A DNA stretch of 64,000 bases from Erginobacter sp964587835 (GCA_964587835.1 CAZPMN010000003.1:1-64000), one strand, 5' to 3'. Counted from the first letter of the stretch, positions 17,030 through 26,200 are shown. Made by a program: numbers and translations. The notes: generated by a model from the sequence alone, not told the origin.

Positions 17030-17299
17030 TCACTTTCTCAAGCCCAACTTGCTGACCACTTCGCGGTATTTCTGGGGGTCGGTTCTCTTCAGGTAATTAA
17101 GATGCCGCGCCCGGCGGCTGACCATAATCCGGAGCGAGCGCTGGGAACGAAAATCCTTGTGATGGGATTTCATATGCTCGGTCAGGTCGTTGATCTTGCC
17201 GGTCAGGATCGCGATCTGGACCCCGGAAGACCCGGTATCAGTCTCGTGATAACCAAGCTCATCGATCGCGGACCGGCTTCTGGTCTCGGTGCTGTTCAT
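17030..17299 (-). CDS. rpsO: 30S ribosomal protein S15
   Basis: 89 residues. It contains the family core DTGSSGVQIAILTGKINDLT, HMKSHHKDFRSQRSL, RRARHLNYL and the ending YREVVSKLGLRK. AAGGAG is eight bases before the ATG. S15 binds the central domain of 16S rRNA. The 131-base region upstream, after ribF, has a small GC hairpin (17387-17400) followed by a pyrimidine-rich stretch, too weak to call a terminator. Confidence 0.96.
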   Translation of the reverse strand: MNSTETRSRSAIDELGYHETDTGSSGVQIAILTGKINDLTEHMKSHHKDFRSQRSLRIMVSRRARHLNYLKRTDPQKYREVVSKLGLRK

Positions 17300-17430
17300 C
17301 CTGGTTGCTCCTTGTAATTTTGTTGATGCTCAGATCAGGTTCGACTGGCTGGCGGAGGAAGACGAAGATTCGGGTGGGGAGGAAGAGGGCCGGACGGCCC
17401 GAGAACAATGGCCACGGAAACTGCTTTCCC

Positions 17431-18351
17431 CTATTCGCTCAACTTTAACCGAGAACGGGCCCGCCGTTCATCGTCCTTCATCCGCAAGACAAGTTCTTGT
17501 TCATTCTTGAAGGTTATATCTCCTCTCAGCCTTTTTATCAAGTAAACTTTTATCCTCCGCCCGCCCAATCCGGCCGTCCAGTCAAAGATATGGGCTTCCG
17601 CGACCACCGGATTGGGCGACGGCGAGGGAAAGGTGGGGCTGCGGCCGACATAGAGCAAGCCTCCCCGGGGAGGGAAACCGGCCGAGATCCGCGCGGCGTA
17701 AACCCCCGAGGCGGGAAGGAGCTGATCCGGAAAGAAGTTAGCCGTCGGATAGCCGAGCTTCCGGCCCCGGCCCCGTCCCCTGACCACCCGACCGGTCAGG
17801 CAGTAGGGACGTCCGAGCAGGCGCGTCGCCTCGGAGATCCGGCCGGCCTCGATCTCGTCGCGGATCAGGGAACTTCTGACCTCCCGCCCGCCGACGGTCA
17901 CCGAGGGTACCTCCATGACCGGGAAACCCTCCTCCCTCCCCCGGCGACGGAGCAGGTCAACCGTACCCGACCGCCCGGCCCCGAAACGGAATCCCTCGCC
18001 CACGCAGATTCCCCGGATCCCCAGCCGGCCGACCAGAATCCGATCGATGAATTCCCGCGGAGCGAGGTGGGAGAGAGAACTGTTGAAATCAACCAGCCAG
18101 CAGGCGGATATTCCGATCCGCCGGAAATATTCCAGCCGTTGATCGATGGTAGTCAGAAGCCGGCTCCCACCCTGGCGGCCGGAGAGACGGGTATGGTTCC
18201 GAAAAGTAATGACCCCCGCCGCCCCTTCCCGCCCCCCGACCCGAACCACGGTCTCGAGGATCTTCTGGTGCCCGAGATGGCAACCATCGAAATTCCCAAT
18301 CCCCACCACCGGCCTCAGCGCGATCTTACGGAAGGAGGTGAATATTTTCAT
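17431..18351 (-). CDS. ribF: Bifunctional riboflavin kinase / FAD synthetase
   Basis: 306 residues, the usual length. The N-terminal FAD synthetase (nucleotidyltransferase) domain has the GNFDGCHLGHQKIL motif, where most RibF proteins have GNFDGVHLGH. A VGEGFRFGAGRSGTVDLLR segment and the SSLIRDEIEAGRI segment follow. The C-terminal kinase domain has GRGRGRKLGYPTANF (PTAN motif) and an EAHIFDW stretch. It converts riboflavin to FMN and FAD. It lies between truB and rpsO, a common arrangement. A palindrome sits six bases before the ATG, and no ribosome-binding site is visible. Confidence 0.95.
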   Translation of the reverse strand: MKIFTSFRKIALRPVVGIGNFDGCHLGHQKILETVVRVGGREGAAGVITFRNHTRLSGRQGGSRLLTTIDQRLEYFRRIGISACWLVDFNSSLSHLAPREFIDRILVGRLGIRGICVGEGFRFGAGRSGTVDLLRRRGREEGFPVMEVPSVTVGGREVRSSLIRDEIEAGRISEATRLLGRPYCLTGRVVRGRGRGRKLGYPTANFFPDQLLPASGVYAARISAGFPPRGGLLYVGRSPTFPSPSPNPVVAEAHIFDWTAGLGGRRIKVYLIKRLRGDITFKNEQELVLRMKDDERRARSRLKLSE

Positions 18352-18356
18352 CGTAA

Positions 18357-18376
18357 AATTTTTCTGCGAAAAAATT
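18357..18376. promoter_or_regulatory. AT-rich palindrome at the ribF start codon
   Basis: AATTTTTC (18357-18364) pairs with GAAAAAATT (18368-18376), with a TGC centre and one extra base on the right arm. It lies five bases before the ribF ATG and about three bases after the predicted transcription start. Confidence 0.5.
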
Positions 18377-18385
18377 CAGTGTTGA

Positions 18386-18414
18386 AGTATTGACCCCGTA
18401 AGGCAGAGGATCAA
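18386..18414 (-). promoter_or_regulatory. Candidate promoter for ribF
   Basis: Minus strand: TTGATC (18414-18409), a 17-base spacer, then AATACT (18391-18386). It is located in the short gap after truB. It is a moderate match only. Confidence 0.4.
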
Positions 18415-18416
18415 AT

Positions 18417-19133
18417 TTACGGCTCTTCCGTCTCCGCCAGGAGAATAATCTTTTTCGACAGGGCTTCCCGGGTTTCTTCCAGGAGCCGGGTCAGCGGAAT
18501 CGCCCCCTCGACCCGGAATGGGCCGACGGCGGTCCGGCGCAGATCTTCCAGGCAACCCCCGCAGCCGAGATCCCGGCCCAGGTCGTGAGCCAGGGTCCGG
18601 ATATAGGTCCCCTTGGAGCATCTGATCCGAAGTCCGATTCTTTCTTCCCCGAGGAATATCAGATCCAGACGGCTGATCGTCACCCGCCGGGGCGGGCGCT
18701 CTACTTCTTCTCCCCGCCGGGCGATCTGATAGAGCCGCTCTCCTTGGTGTTTGAGCGCCGAAACCATCGGGGGGACCTGTTCGATCTCGCCCCGGAAGCG
18801 CTCCAGGGCGGCCTCGACGGTTTCGGCGGCCAAGAGGGGGACCCGACCACGGTGGAGGATCCGGCCGGTGAGGTCCTGAGTATCGGTCTCGATCCCCAGC
18901 CGAACCACTGCCTCGTATTCTTTCTCTGCTCCGAGCAGGAACCCGGCCTGTTTCGTTCCCCGGTTGACCAGGAGAATCAGCAGACCGGTCGCCGGGGGGT
19001 CGAGACTCCCGCCGTGCCCCAGTTTGGCGATCCGAAAGCGCTTTTTCAGCCGGTCGACCACCCGGAAACTGGTCAACCCGGCCGGCTTGTCGACCAGAAG
19101 AAAACCATCCGGAAGGAGCCGATCCCGGTTCAC
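18417..19133 (-). CDS. truB: tRNA pseudouridine(55) synthase
   Basis: 238 residues. Motifs: DKPAGLTSFRVVDRLKK, the catalytic aspartate loop GHGGSLDPPATGLLILLVN, and the CSKGTYIRTLAHDLG segment that shapes the active site. It makes pseudouridine 55 in the T-loop of tRNAs. The C-terminal PUA domain of the longer forms is missing, as in many bacteria. Its start overlaps the nrnA stop by four bases (ATGA), so the two are translationally coupled. Confidence 0.95.
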   Translation of the reverse strand: MNRDRLLPDGFLLVDKPAGLTSFRVVDRLKKRFRIAKLGHGGSLDPPATGLLILLVNRGTKQAGFLLGAEKEYEAVVRLGIETDTQDLTGRILHRGRVPLLAAETVEAALERFRGEIEQVPPMVSALKHQGERLYQIARRGEEVERPPRRVTISRLDLIFLGEERIGLRIRCSKGTYIRTLAHDLGRDLGCGGCLEDLRRTAVGPFRVEGAIPLTRLLEETREALSKKIILLAETEEP

Positions 19134-20137
19134 GCGCCGCCCGCGGCCGGAGGCCGGGGGAGTTCCGACAGGTACTCCTCCACGGCGGCGATCACCCGGG
19201 AGACCACGCCGGTCAAATCCCCCGCCAGCTCGGCCCCGGCGGCGGCGGGGTGTCCGCCGCCCCCGAAGCGGGCGGCGATCCGGTTAACGTCGATCAGATC
19301 CGGCTCCTTGGAACGGAAGGAGACCTTGACCCCGTCTTCGAGCTCGGTGAAGAGCAGCGCCACCCGGGTGGAGACTATATCCCGGGGATAGGCGATCAGG
19401 TTCTCGGTAACATCGGAACCGTCATTGTACCGGGCGAGCATCTCCCGGCTGATCCGGATGAAGGCGATTTGTTTGGCGGCGGCAAACTCCAGGGTGGCCA
19501 GGGCTTCGCCGAGAAATTTCAAGGGCGCGGTCGAGTAAAAATTATAGACCTTCTTGTAGATCTCGTAGGGAACGAGCCCGGTCTCCACCAACTTCCCGGC
19601 CAGGTGGAAGATCCGGGCGCCCGACTCCGGCGTCACCATATACTGGAATTTCCCCATATCGGTCAGGATGGCCACGTAGATCGGCAGGGCTATCTCCCGA
19701 TCCAGTTCGACCTCCAGGGGATGGACCAGGTGATAGATCATCTCCCCCACCGAGGAACTCTCCGGAGCCACCCAGACCACGTCCCCGAAACGGCTGTTGG
19801 AGACGTGATGATCGATGTTGACCAGGGTCCCGGCGACGGAGAGATGCTTCTCCACCTCCCCCACCCGTTCGGGTCGGGGGGAATCCAGGACGACGGCGAC
19901 CTCGGGGGAAAAGGGAAGCCGGCCGGAAATCCGGACCCGGTCCGCCCCGGGGAGAAACCGGAAATTCTCCGGTACCGGGCTCCCGTTGCAAATGACCGTC
20001 TGCTTCCCCATCCGGTCAAGGATCCCGGCCAGGGCGAGCTCGGATCCGATCGCGTCGCCGTCGGGCCGCAGATGGGAAGTGATCAGGAAACGGCTCCGCT
20101 CACGGAAGAGGCGGACCAGCGATGGGGGAACCTTCAT
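19130..20137 (-). CDS. nrnA: NrnA-type DHH phosphoesterase (oligoribonuclease / pAp phosphatase)
   Basis: 335 residues. The DHH domain has SHLRPDGDAIGSELALAG, VVLDSPRPERV and NIDHHVSN, the metal-binding motifs. The C-terminal DHHA1 domain has FRSKEPDLIDVNRIAARF and GGGGHPAAAG. Members clear 2-5-base RNA fragments and hydrolyse 3'-phosphoadenosine 5'-phosphate. It is in the usual place between rbfA and truB. The start lies 38 bases inside the rbfA gene, a longer overlap than the four-base ones nearby; a later start would remove strand one, so I keep it. Confidence 0.92.
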   Translation of the reverse strand: MKVPPSLVRLFRERSRFLITSHLRPDGDAIGSELALAGILDRMGKQTVICNGSPVPENFRFLPGADRVRISGRLPFSPEVAVVLDSPRPERVGEVEKHLSVAGTLVNIDHHVSNSRFGDVVWVAPESSSVGEMIYHLVHPLEVELDREIALPIYVAILTDMGKFQYMVTPESGARIFHLAGKLVETGLVPYEIYKKVYNFYSTAPLKFLGEALATLEFAAAKQIAFIRISREMLARYNDGSDVTENLIAYPRDIVSTRVALLFTELEDGVKVSFRSKEPDLIDVNRIAARFGGGGHPAAAGAELAGDLTGVVSRVIAAVEEYLSELPRPPAAGGA

Positions 20138-20513
20138 CCGTTTCTTCTCCTTCCCGGGCCGTTTTTAGTAGACGCTCAATCCGGGCGTCGATTTCAACCG
20201 CGGGGTCGAGTTCAAACTTGATCACCGGGGTATAGCGGGCACTCATCCGCGAACCGAGTTCCCGCTGAAAAAAACTCCGCGCACTGTGCAGTCCCTCCAG
20301 AGTGCGCCCGATTTCAGCCTCTCCTCCCAGCACACTGACATAAACCCGGGCGCTCTTCAGATCTCCCGCTGCTTCCACTCTCTGGACGCTGACAAAACCG
20401 ATCCGCGGATCATTGGCCCCCGCCCGGAGAACATCTCCGAGGATCCGTTTGACCTGCTCCTCCAACTTCAGCTGGCGCCGGCTCTTACCCTTTTCTGCTC
20501 CGAATGATTTCAT
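20100..20513 (-). CDS. rbfA: Ribosome-binding factor A
   Basis: 137 residues. It has the KH-like fold sequence RRQLKLEEQVKRILGDVLR, PRIGFVSVQRVEAAGDLKSA, VYVSVLGG and the helix RSFFQRELGSRM followed by PVIKFELDPAVE. RbfA assists 16S rRNA 5'-end maturation and 30S assembly, notably in the cold. It follows infB by 108 bases. Its last 38 bases overlap nrnA in another frame. Confidence 0.93.
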   Translation of the reverse strand: MKSFGAEKGKSRRQLKLEEQVKRILGDVLRAGANDPRIGFVSVQRVEAAGDLKSARVYVSVLGGEAEIGRTLEGLHSARSFFQRELGSRMSARYTPVIKFELDPAVEIDARIERLLKTAREGEETDEGSPIAGPPLP

Positions 20514-20621
20514 GACCGAAAAAAACCGGGCGGACGGAAAAAGATCTCCGGGAGAAGACGTAAGGCGGGGGAAAAGGCGGGAAGGGTCGGATCGGGGGTC
20601 AGGGGCGACGAGAACCCCGAC

Positions 20622-22679
20622 TTACAGTTTCTGGGCCACTTTCTCCACCTCATAAGCCACCAGCCGGTCGTCCACCTCGAAGTCCTTGAAATTGCCCAAG
20701 CTGATCCCGCACTCCTTGCCGGCGGTCACTTCCTCCACCGTCTCCTTGAAGCGCTTGAGCGAGGTAACCACATCTTCGGCCACCGCTTCCTCCCCCCGCA
20801 TCACCCTGACTCGGCCGGTCCGTTTGATTTTGCCCCGTTCCACGACCGACCCGGCCACCGTTCCCAGGCCGGAGATCTTAAAGATCTCCTTCACCCGGGC
20901 TTCGCCCAGGATCACTTCCCTGGATTCCGGTTCCAGAAGTCCTTCCAAGGCCTTGCGGATATCATCAACCACCTTATAGATAACCCGGTAGCTGCGGATA
21001 TCGACCCCTTCCTCTTCGGCCAGGCGGCTGACCTTGGCCGGTACGGGCACCTGGAAACCGATGATCACCGCTTCGGAGGCGGCGGCCAGCATTACGTCGG
21101 ATTCACTGATCGCGCCCACCCCGGAATGAATTATGTTCAGCCTGACCTTTTCGTTGCTTCCGGGGATCTCGTTCAGGGAGGCCTCGACCGCCTCCACCGA
21201 ACCCTGCACATCGCCCTTGAGCAGAAGCGTCAGCTCCCGGACCTCGTCGGCGGCCAGATGCTGAAAGATGTCTTCCAGTTTCACTCTCCGGGAATCGTCC
21301 CAGGATTTCTCCCGGACCTCTGCCTGCCGCAATTCGCTGATCTCCCGGGCCCGGGCCTCGTTCTCCATCACCTGGAAGACCGCACCGGCCTCGGGGACCC
21401 CGGTCAGGCCCATAACCTCGACCGGGGTGGAGGGTCCGGACGAGGAGACCGGCCGGCCGTCTTCATCAAAGAGCGCCTTGACTTTGGCGGAGAAGGCGCC
21501 GCAAACCAGACTGTCCCCCCGGCGGAGAGTCCCCTTGGTGACCAGGACCGTGGCCACCGGACCCCGGCCAGGGGTTATCTTGGCCTCGATGACCACTCCG
21601 GAAGCGGGGCCGTCGGGGTCAGCCTTCAGTTCCATCATCTCCGCCTGCAGCAAAACCATTTCCAGCAGCCGGTCCAGGCCGGCGCCGGTGGTGGCCGAGA
21701 CCTCGACGACGAGCGTCTCCCCCCCCATCTCTTCCGGGGTGAGATTCTTCTCGGCCAGCTGGCGGCGCACCCGGTCGGGACGGGCGGTGCTCTTGTCGAT
21801 CTTGTTCAGGGCGACCACGATCGGAACCCCGGCCGCCCGGGCGTGGTTGATGGCTTCCTCGGTCTGGGGCATCACACCCTCATCGGCCGCCACTACCAGA
21901 ATGACGATATCGGTCAGCTGCGCGCCCCGGACCCGCATCGTGGTGAAGGCGGCGTGGCCGGGGGTGTCCAGGAAGGTGATGGTCCCCCTCTCCGTGGTCA
22001 TCCGGTAAGCCCCAATATGCTGGGTGATCCCCCCCGCCTCCCCCGAAGTAATCCGCGACTTCCTGATCTTATCCAAAATCGAGGTCTTCCCGTGATCGAT
22101 ATGACCCATCAGGGTGATGACCGGATGGCGCGGACGGAGATTCTCTCCGGCCGGCGGCTCCTTCGAAGCGGCGGTCTTTCCCTTTTCTGAAGCTGGCGCG
22201 GCTTCCGCCCGTTCCGGGGTATAGGGGACGATCTCCCGGCCATATTCGCTCCCCAGGATCAGGGCCGTCTCCTCATCGAGGAACTGGTTGAGGGAAGCAA
22301 AGACCCCCATTTCCAGGAGTTTCTTGATCAGGATATTCGGCCTCTGCCCGATATAATCGGCCAGCTGCCGGACGGTAACCGGGAACTTGATCACCACCTC
22401 TTCCCGGCCGGAAGCTTCCCCGGAGGGCGGCTCAGGCACGGCGGGAGGGGCCTCGGGAGTCTCTTCCGCTGGAGCCGGACCGGCCGACTCCGCCGGGGGT
22501 TCGGGCTCCGGGAGTTTTTCCACCTCCGGCGGGGCCGTCAGCTCCCGCCGGACCTGCTCCACCTGCTCCTCCTGGAGGGAGGAGGAATGGGAGGAGACCT
22601 CGATCCCCATCTCTTTCAACCGGGAGAGGAGTTCCTTGCTGGTTAACGACAGTTCTTTGGCCAGGGCATAAACGCGCAT
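20622..22679 (-). CDS. infB: Translation initiation factor IF-2
   Basis: About 685 residues from the ATG at 22679 (MRVYALAKEL); an upstream in-frame start would overlap nusA and is rejected. Two IF2-N domains are present, at 1-50 and about 100-165 (VRQLADYIGQRPNILIKKLLE), joined by a proline and glutamate-rich linker. The G domain has GHIDHGKTS, the DTPGHAAF switch and NKID. Domains II to IV follow, ending in EVDDRLVAYEVEKVAQKL. It brings initiator tRNA to the 30S subunit. It is 64 bases after nusA. Confidence 0.97.
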   Translation of the reverse strand: MRVYALAKELSLTSKELLSRLKEMGIEVSSHSSSLQEEQVEQVRRELTAPPEVEKLPEPEPPAESAGPAPAEETPEAPPAVPEPPSGEASGREEVVIKFPVTVRQLADYIGQRPNILIKKLLEMGVFASLNQFLDEETALILGSEYGREIVPYTPERAEAAPASEKGKTAASKEPPAGENLRPRHPVITLMGHIDHGKTSILDKIRKSRITSGEAGGITQHIGAYRMTTERGTITFLDTPGHAAFTTMRVRGAQLTDIVILVVAADEGVMPQTEEAINHARAAGVPIVVALNKIDKSTARPDRVRRQLAEKNLTPEEMGGETLVVEVSATTGAGLDRLLEMVLLQAEMMELKADPDGPASGVVIEAKITPGRGPVATVLVTKGTLRRGDSLVCGAFSAKVKALFDEDGRPVSSSGPSTPVEVMGLTGVPEAGAVFQVMENEARAREISELRQAEVREKSWDDSRRVKLEDIFQHLAADEVRELTLLLKGDVQGSVEAVEASLNEIPGSNEKVRLNIIHSGVGAISESDVMLAAASEAVIIGFQVPVPAKVSRLAEEEGVDIRSYRVIYKVVDDIRKALEGLLEPESREVILGEARVKEIFKISGLGTVAGSVVERGKIKRTGRVRVMRGEEAVAEDVVTSLKRFKETVEEVTAGKECGISLGNFKDFEVDDRLVAYEVEKVAQKL

Positions 22680-22743
22680 AATTATCCAGGTCTCGGGTCG
22701 ATTTAAATTTCTGCCATCCTCACAGGATTGGGCTGCTCCTAAT

Positions 22744-23991
22744 TCATGATTTCTCCGGGTTTTCCCCGGCGTCGCGGGCAAGCTTGATCAAAGCCTGAGC
22801 GGTCTTTTCGCCGATTCCCTCAACTTCCATCAGGTCCCCCGGGTCGGAGATGGCGATCACCGGCAATCCGGTGAACCCGGCCTCTACCAGATTTCGGGCC
22901 ATCTTCTCCCCCACCCCCGGGATCGCGGAGAGATCGGCGATCGCCGATTTTACCCCCTTGAGGACTTCTCCCTCCCGGTAGATATCGATCTTCCATCCGG
23001 TCAGGCGGGACGAGAGACGGACGTTCTGGCCCTTCTTGCCGATGGCCAGTGAGAGCTGATCTTCATCCACGATCACCTCGCTTTCTCCTTTGGCCGGGTC
23101 GATGGTCACCTGTTTCAGCTTGGCCGGGCTGAGGGCGTTGGTGATGAAGGTGACCGGATCGGAATCCCAACGGATAATGTCGATCTTCTCGCCGTTGAGC
23201 TCCCGGACCACGGACTTAACCCGGTTCCCGCGCAGGCCGACGCAGGCTCCAACACTGTCCACCTTGTCCTTATCCGAGTAAACCGCGATCTTGGTCCGGT
23301 AACCGGGCTCGCGGGCGATACCTTTGATCTCGACCGTTCCCTCATCAATCTCGGGAACCTCCAGTTCAAAGAGCCGCTTGATGAAGCTGGGATGGGTCCG
23401 GGAAAGGATCACTTCCGGACCCCGGGCCCCATCCCGGACCGCCAGAATATAGGCCCGGACCCGGCTGCCCAGGCGGTAATCCTCATGGTGGCACTGCTCC
23501 CGGGGGGGCATCACACCCTCAGTCCGGCCCAAATCGATGATCACGTTCTGCCGGTCGTAATGCCGGACCACTCCGCTGACAATCTCACCGACTCTGGTCT
23601 GATACTCACCGAAAACCACGTCTTTTTCCGCCTCCCGGATCTTCTGAACCACCACCTGCTTGGCGGTCTGGGCGGCAATCCTCCCGAAATTTTTCGGGGT
23701 GACTTCCTTGACCACTTCATCGCCGACCTTCGCACCGGGATCGATCTTCCGCGCTTCGGCCAGGGTAATCTCCCCGAAGGGATCGGATACCCGTTCGGCC
23801 ACAATCAGGCGGGAGAAGGCCTTGATATCCCCGGTCTTGGGATCGATCGTCACCTCCAGGTCCCGAGCCGGGCCGAAACTCTTCTTCGAAGCCGAGAGCA
23901 GCGAGGATTGAATCGCTTCAATCAGCACTTCGCGGGAAATTCCCTTCTCCCTTTCCATGCTGTCGAGGACGGCAATTAAATCGGCATTCAT
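22744..23991 (-). CDS. nusA: Transcription termination/antitermination protein NusA
   Basis: 415 residues. Order: NusA N-terminal domain (1-130), S1 (GEIVSGVVRHYDRQNVIIDL, about 135-200), KH1 (DSVGACVGLRGNRVKSVVRE), KH2 (LSLAIGKKGQNVRLSSRLTG), then helix-hairpin-helix pairs (IPGVGEKMARNLVEAG and VEGIGEKTAQALIKLA). It controls RNA polymerase pausing and termination. AGGTGA lies four bases before the ATG. The usual upstream gene rimP is absent. A promoter and an attenuator-like hairpin precede nusA, suggesting that NusA regulates its own operon. Confidence 0.97.
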   Translation of the reverse strand: MNADLIAVLDSMEREKGISREVLIEAIQSSLLSASKKSFGPARDLEVTIDPKTGDIKAFSRLIVAERVSDPFGEITLAEARKIDPGAKVGDEVVKEVTPKNFGRIAAQTAKQVVVQKIREAEKDVVFGEYQTRVGEIVSGVVRHYDRQNVIIDLGRTEGVMPPREQCHHEDYRLGSRVRAYILAVRDGARGPEVILSRTHPSFIKRLFELEVPEIDEGTVEIKGIAREPGYRTKIAVYSDKDKVDSVGACVGLRGNRVKSVVRELNGEKIDIIRWDSDPVTFITNALSPAKLKQVTIDPAKGESEVIVDEDQLSLAIGKKGQNVRLSSRLTGWKIDIYREGEVLKGVKSAIADLSAIPGVGEKMARNLVEAGFTGLPVIAISDPGDLMEVEGIGEKTAQALIKLARDAGENPEKS

Positions 23992-24048
23992 GATATCACC
24001 TAGTTATCTATCCGGGTCATTCGGGATATTTTACCCGCCAGCCCGTTA

Positions 24049-24080
24049 CAAATCAAAAGAGTGGGCGGCAACCCACTCTT
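24049..24080 (-). terminator. Leader hairpin (attenuator-like) before nusA
   Basis: AAGAGTGGG (24057-24065), a six-base loop, CCCACTCTT (24072-24080): a perfect nine-base stem. On the minus strand it is followed by TTTTGATTTG, a broken uridine tract. It lies between the nusA promoter and nusA, about 40 bases after the predicted start. Its form resembles the GAGTGGG...CCCACTC leader hairpins that I know from ahead of rimP-nusA operons in many bacteria; here there is no rimP. Assignment to that family is inference. Confidence 0.65.
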
Positions 24081-24124
24081 GCGCGGCACCAAAAACTCTG
24101 ATTCCTACCACCCGATCTTGACCA

Positions 24125-24153
24125 TTAATACCCGACTTCAAGAGCCGGGTCAA
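24125..24153 (-). promoter_or_regulatory. Promoter of the nusA-infB operon
   Basis: Minus strand: TTGACC (24153-24148), a 17-base spacer, TATTAA (24130-24125). The leader would run about 125 bases to the nusA start and include the attenuator-like hairpin. Confidence 0.7.
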
Positions 24154-24164
24154 GGGAAAAATCG

Positions 24165-24200
24165 AAGATAGGGAACAGGGAATGGGGATTGGGGAATGGA
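24165..24200. repeat. Short-unit repeat array, family R5 (GGGGAATG type)
   Basis: Units such as AGGGAACAGGGAATGGGGAT repeat at 8-9 base spacing, directly after the macB stop codon. It is the only copy of this family in the window. Confidence 0.55.
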
Positions 24201-24202
24201 GG

Positions 24203-26176
24203 CTACTCGTAGCGGAGGGCTTCAATCGGGGAGAGGCGGGCCGCCTGGCGGGCCGGCCAGAGTCCGAAGACCAGTCCGACCAGGACCGAAAAGGCGGTGG
24301 CGAGAATTACCGAGAAGGGGGTGACCCTGACCACCCACCCGGCCAGGGAAGAGAGCAGCCAGGAGATACCCGCCCCGAGGAGCACTCCGGCCAGGCCGCC
24401 GCTCAGGGTCATTACCACCGCCTCAATCAGGAACTGGACCAGGATATCCCGCCGGGACGCCCCGACCGCCTTGCGGATCCCGATCTCCCGGGTCCGCTCG
24501 GTTACCGAGACCAGCATGATGTTCATGATCCCGATCCCGCCCACCACCAGAGAGATGGCAGCGATCGAACCCAGCAAAAGACTCATCGTTTTCGTGGTGG
24601 CCTGGATAGTCTCCTGGATTTCCGCCATATTCCGAATCCGGAAGGCGTTCTCCCCGTCGGCCCCCAGACGATGCCGCCGGATGATCAACTCCCGCAAAGC
24701 TTGCTCGGCCGGTTCCATTAGTTCGGCGGAGACTACCTCCACGTCGATGTCCTCGACATATTCCTTCCCCAGGACCCGGTACATCGCGGTGGTCACCGGG
24801 ATCAGGACCTCGTCGTCGCGGTCGCGCCAGGACGAGCCCCCTTTCTCGGGGAGAACTCCCACCACCCGGAAGTTCTGGCGGTTGATTTTGATCTCTTCTC
24901 CCACCGGGTAGGTCCCGTCGAACAGTTCCCGGACGATGGTCGCCCCGACGACGGCAACCCGCTCCCGCCGTCTCAGTTCCTCCTCGGTGAAGAATCTCCC
25001 CGCCACCGGAATCGACGCCCTCATCTCGGGGTAATCGATCCCCACCCCCTCGATCCTGGTGTTCCAGTTCCGGTTTCCCCAGACCAGCTGTCCCCGGCCA
25101 TCCACCGAGGACGAAACCCGGCGGATATAGGGCAGGCTTCCCATCGCCTCGGCGTCCTGGAGGGTGAACCGGGCGACCGAGCCCGCCTCCATTCTCACCC
25201 CGCGCACCTGGCGGGAACCGGGACGGATCGACAGGAGGTTCGAGCCCAGGCGGGCCAGGTCTTCTTCGATGGCCTGTTTGGCGCCGGAACCCAGGGCCAG
25301 CATGGCGATCACCGCCCCCACCCCGATCAGGATTCCCAGCATTGAGAGGAACGAACGAAGCCGGTGGGAGAAGACCGCCCGGAGGGACTCCCGAAAGTGG
25401 TCCTTCAAGACCGCCCGGCCGGAAGGGGAGGGCGAACCGGGCCGCACCGGGGACGCCGGCTCGGAGACCGGCGCTGGCGCGGGAAGTTCTCCCTCCCGCC
25501 GGCGGTCGGAAATAACTTCTCCATCCCGCATCCGGATCACCCGACCGGCCCGCTTCGCCAGTTCCTCCTCATGGGTGACCATAATCACCGTCTTTCCCTG
25601 GCGGTTGAGCTTCTCCAGGAGGCGGATGATCTCCTCCCCGTTAACACTGTCGAGGTTGCCGGTGGGCTCGTCGGCGAAGATGATCGCCGGATCGTTGACC
25701 AGGGAACGGGCGATCGCCACCCGCTGACGTTCGCCGCCGGATAGTTCGTTGGGCAGGTGAGATGCCCGCTCGATCAGCCCGACTTCCCGGATCCGGGCCC
25801 GTGCTTCCTCTCGGAAAGAACTCCGGCCGGCGTAGAGGAGGGGAAGTTCGGCGTTCTCCAGGGCGGTATTGATCGGGAGCAGATGGAACTGCTGGAAGAC
25901 GAATCCCATTCGGCGGTTCCGCAGGTAGGCCAGTTCATTGTCGGACAGACCGCCGACATCCTGTCCCTCCAGTCGGTAGGTGCCCCCGTCCGGCCGGTCG
26001 AGCAGCCCGAGAATATGCAGGAAGGTGGACTTTCCGGAACCGGAAGGCCCCATCACGGCGACAAATTCCCCCCGATTGATGGTCAGGGTGCAGCCGGCCA
26101 GGGCACGGACCGTGGTCGGCCCCAGTTGGTAGAACCGCCGGACGTCTACCAGTTCAATGATCGGCTCGACAGCCAT
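24203..26176 (-). CDS. macB: MacB-type ABC transporter (ATPase fused to permease)
   Basis: 657 residues from the ATG at 26176, with AAGGG nine bases upstream; a GTG two codons earlier is possible. The N-terminal ATPase (1-225) has Walker A GPSGSGKST, signature LSGGERQR and Walker B AIIFADEPTGNLDS. Membrane helices follow after a proline-rich linker: one at about 275-300, then a large periplasmic MacB-PCD domain, then three helices in the FtsX domain (near 530-655, TRKAVGASRRDILVQFL-type loop IGIRKAVGASRRDIL). With MacA and a TolC-like channel it exports macrolides, lipids or toxins by a mechanotransmission cycle. The E. coli protein has nearly the same length. The substrate is unknown. Confidence 0.93.
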   Translation of the reverse strand: MAVEPIIELVDVRRFYQLGPTTVRALAGCTLTINRGEFVAVMGPSGSGKSTFLHILGLLDRPDGGTYRLEGQDVGGLSDNELAYLRNRRMGFVFQQFHLLPINTALENAELPLLYAGRSSFREEARARIREVGLIERASHLPNELSGGERQRVAIARSLVNDPAIIFADEPTGNLDSVNGEEIIRLLEKLNRQGKTVIMVTHEEELAKRAGRVIRMRDGEVISDRRREGELPAPAPVSEPASPVRPGSPSPSGRAVLKDHFRESLRAVFSHRLRSFLSMLGILIGVGAVIAMLALGSGAKQAIEEDLARLGSNLLSIRPGSRQVRGVRMEAGSVARFTLQDAEAMGSLPYIRRVSSSVDGRGQLVWGNRNWNTRIEGVGIDYPEMRASIPVAGRFFTEEELRRRERVAVVGATIVRELFDGTYPVGEEIKINRQNFRVVGVLPEKGGSSWRDRDDEVLIPVTTAMYRVLGKEYVEDIDVEVVSAELMEPAEQALRELIIRRHRLGADGENAFRIRNMAEIQETIQATTKTMSLLLGSIAAISLVVGGIGIMNIMLVSVTERTREIGIRKAVGASRRDILVQFLIEAVVMTLSGGLAGVLLGAGISWLLSSLAGWVVRVTPFSVILATAFSVLVGLVFGLWPARQAARLSPIEALRYE

Positions 26177-26200
26177 ATCCACCTGCCCTTAAAAACAATT

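Noticed and set aside
17387..17400. GGGCCGGACGGCCC stem after ribF as a terminator
   Set aside because: Only five or six pairs and a pyrimidine-rich, not uridine, tail.
24049..24080. Hairpin as the terminator of the macAB operon
   Set aside because: A strong promoter for nusA lies between macB and the hairpin, so it is better placed as a nusA leader element, though it could also stop readthrough from macB.
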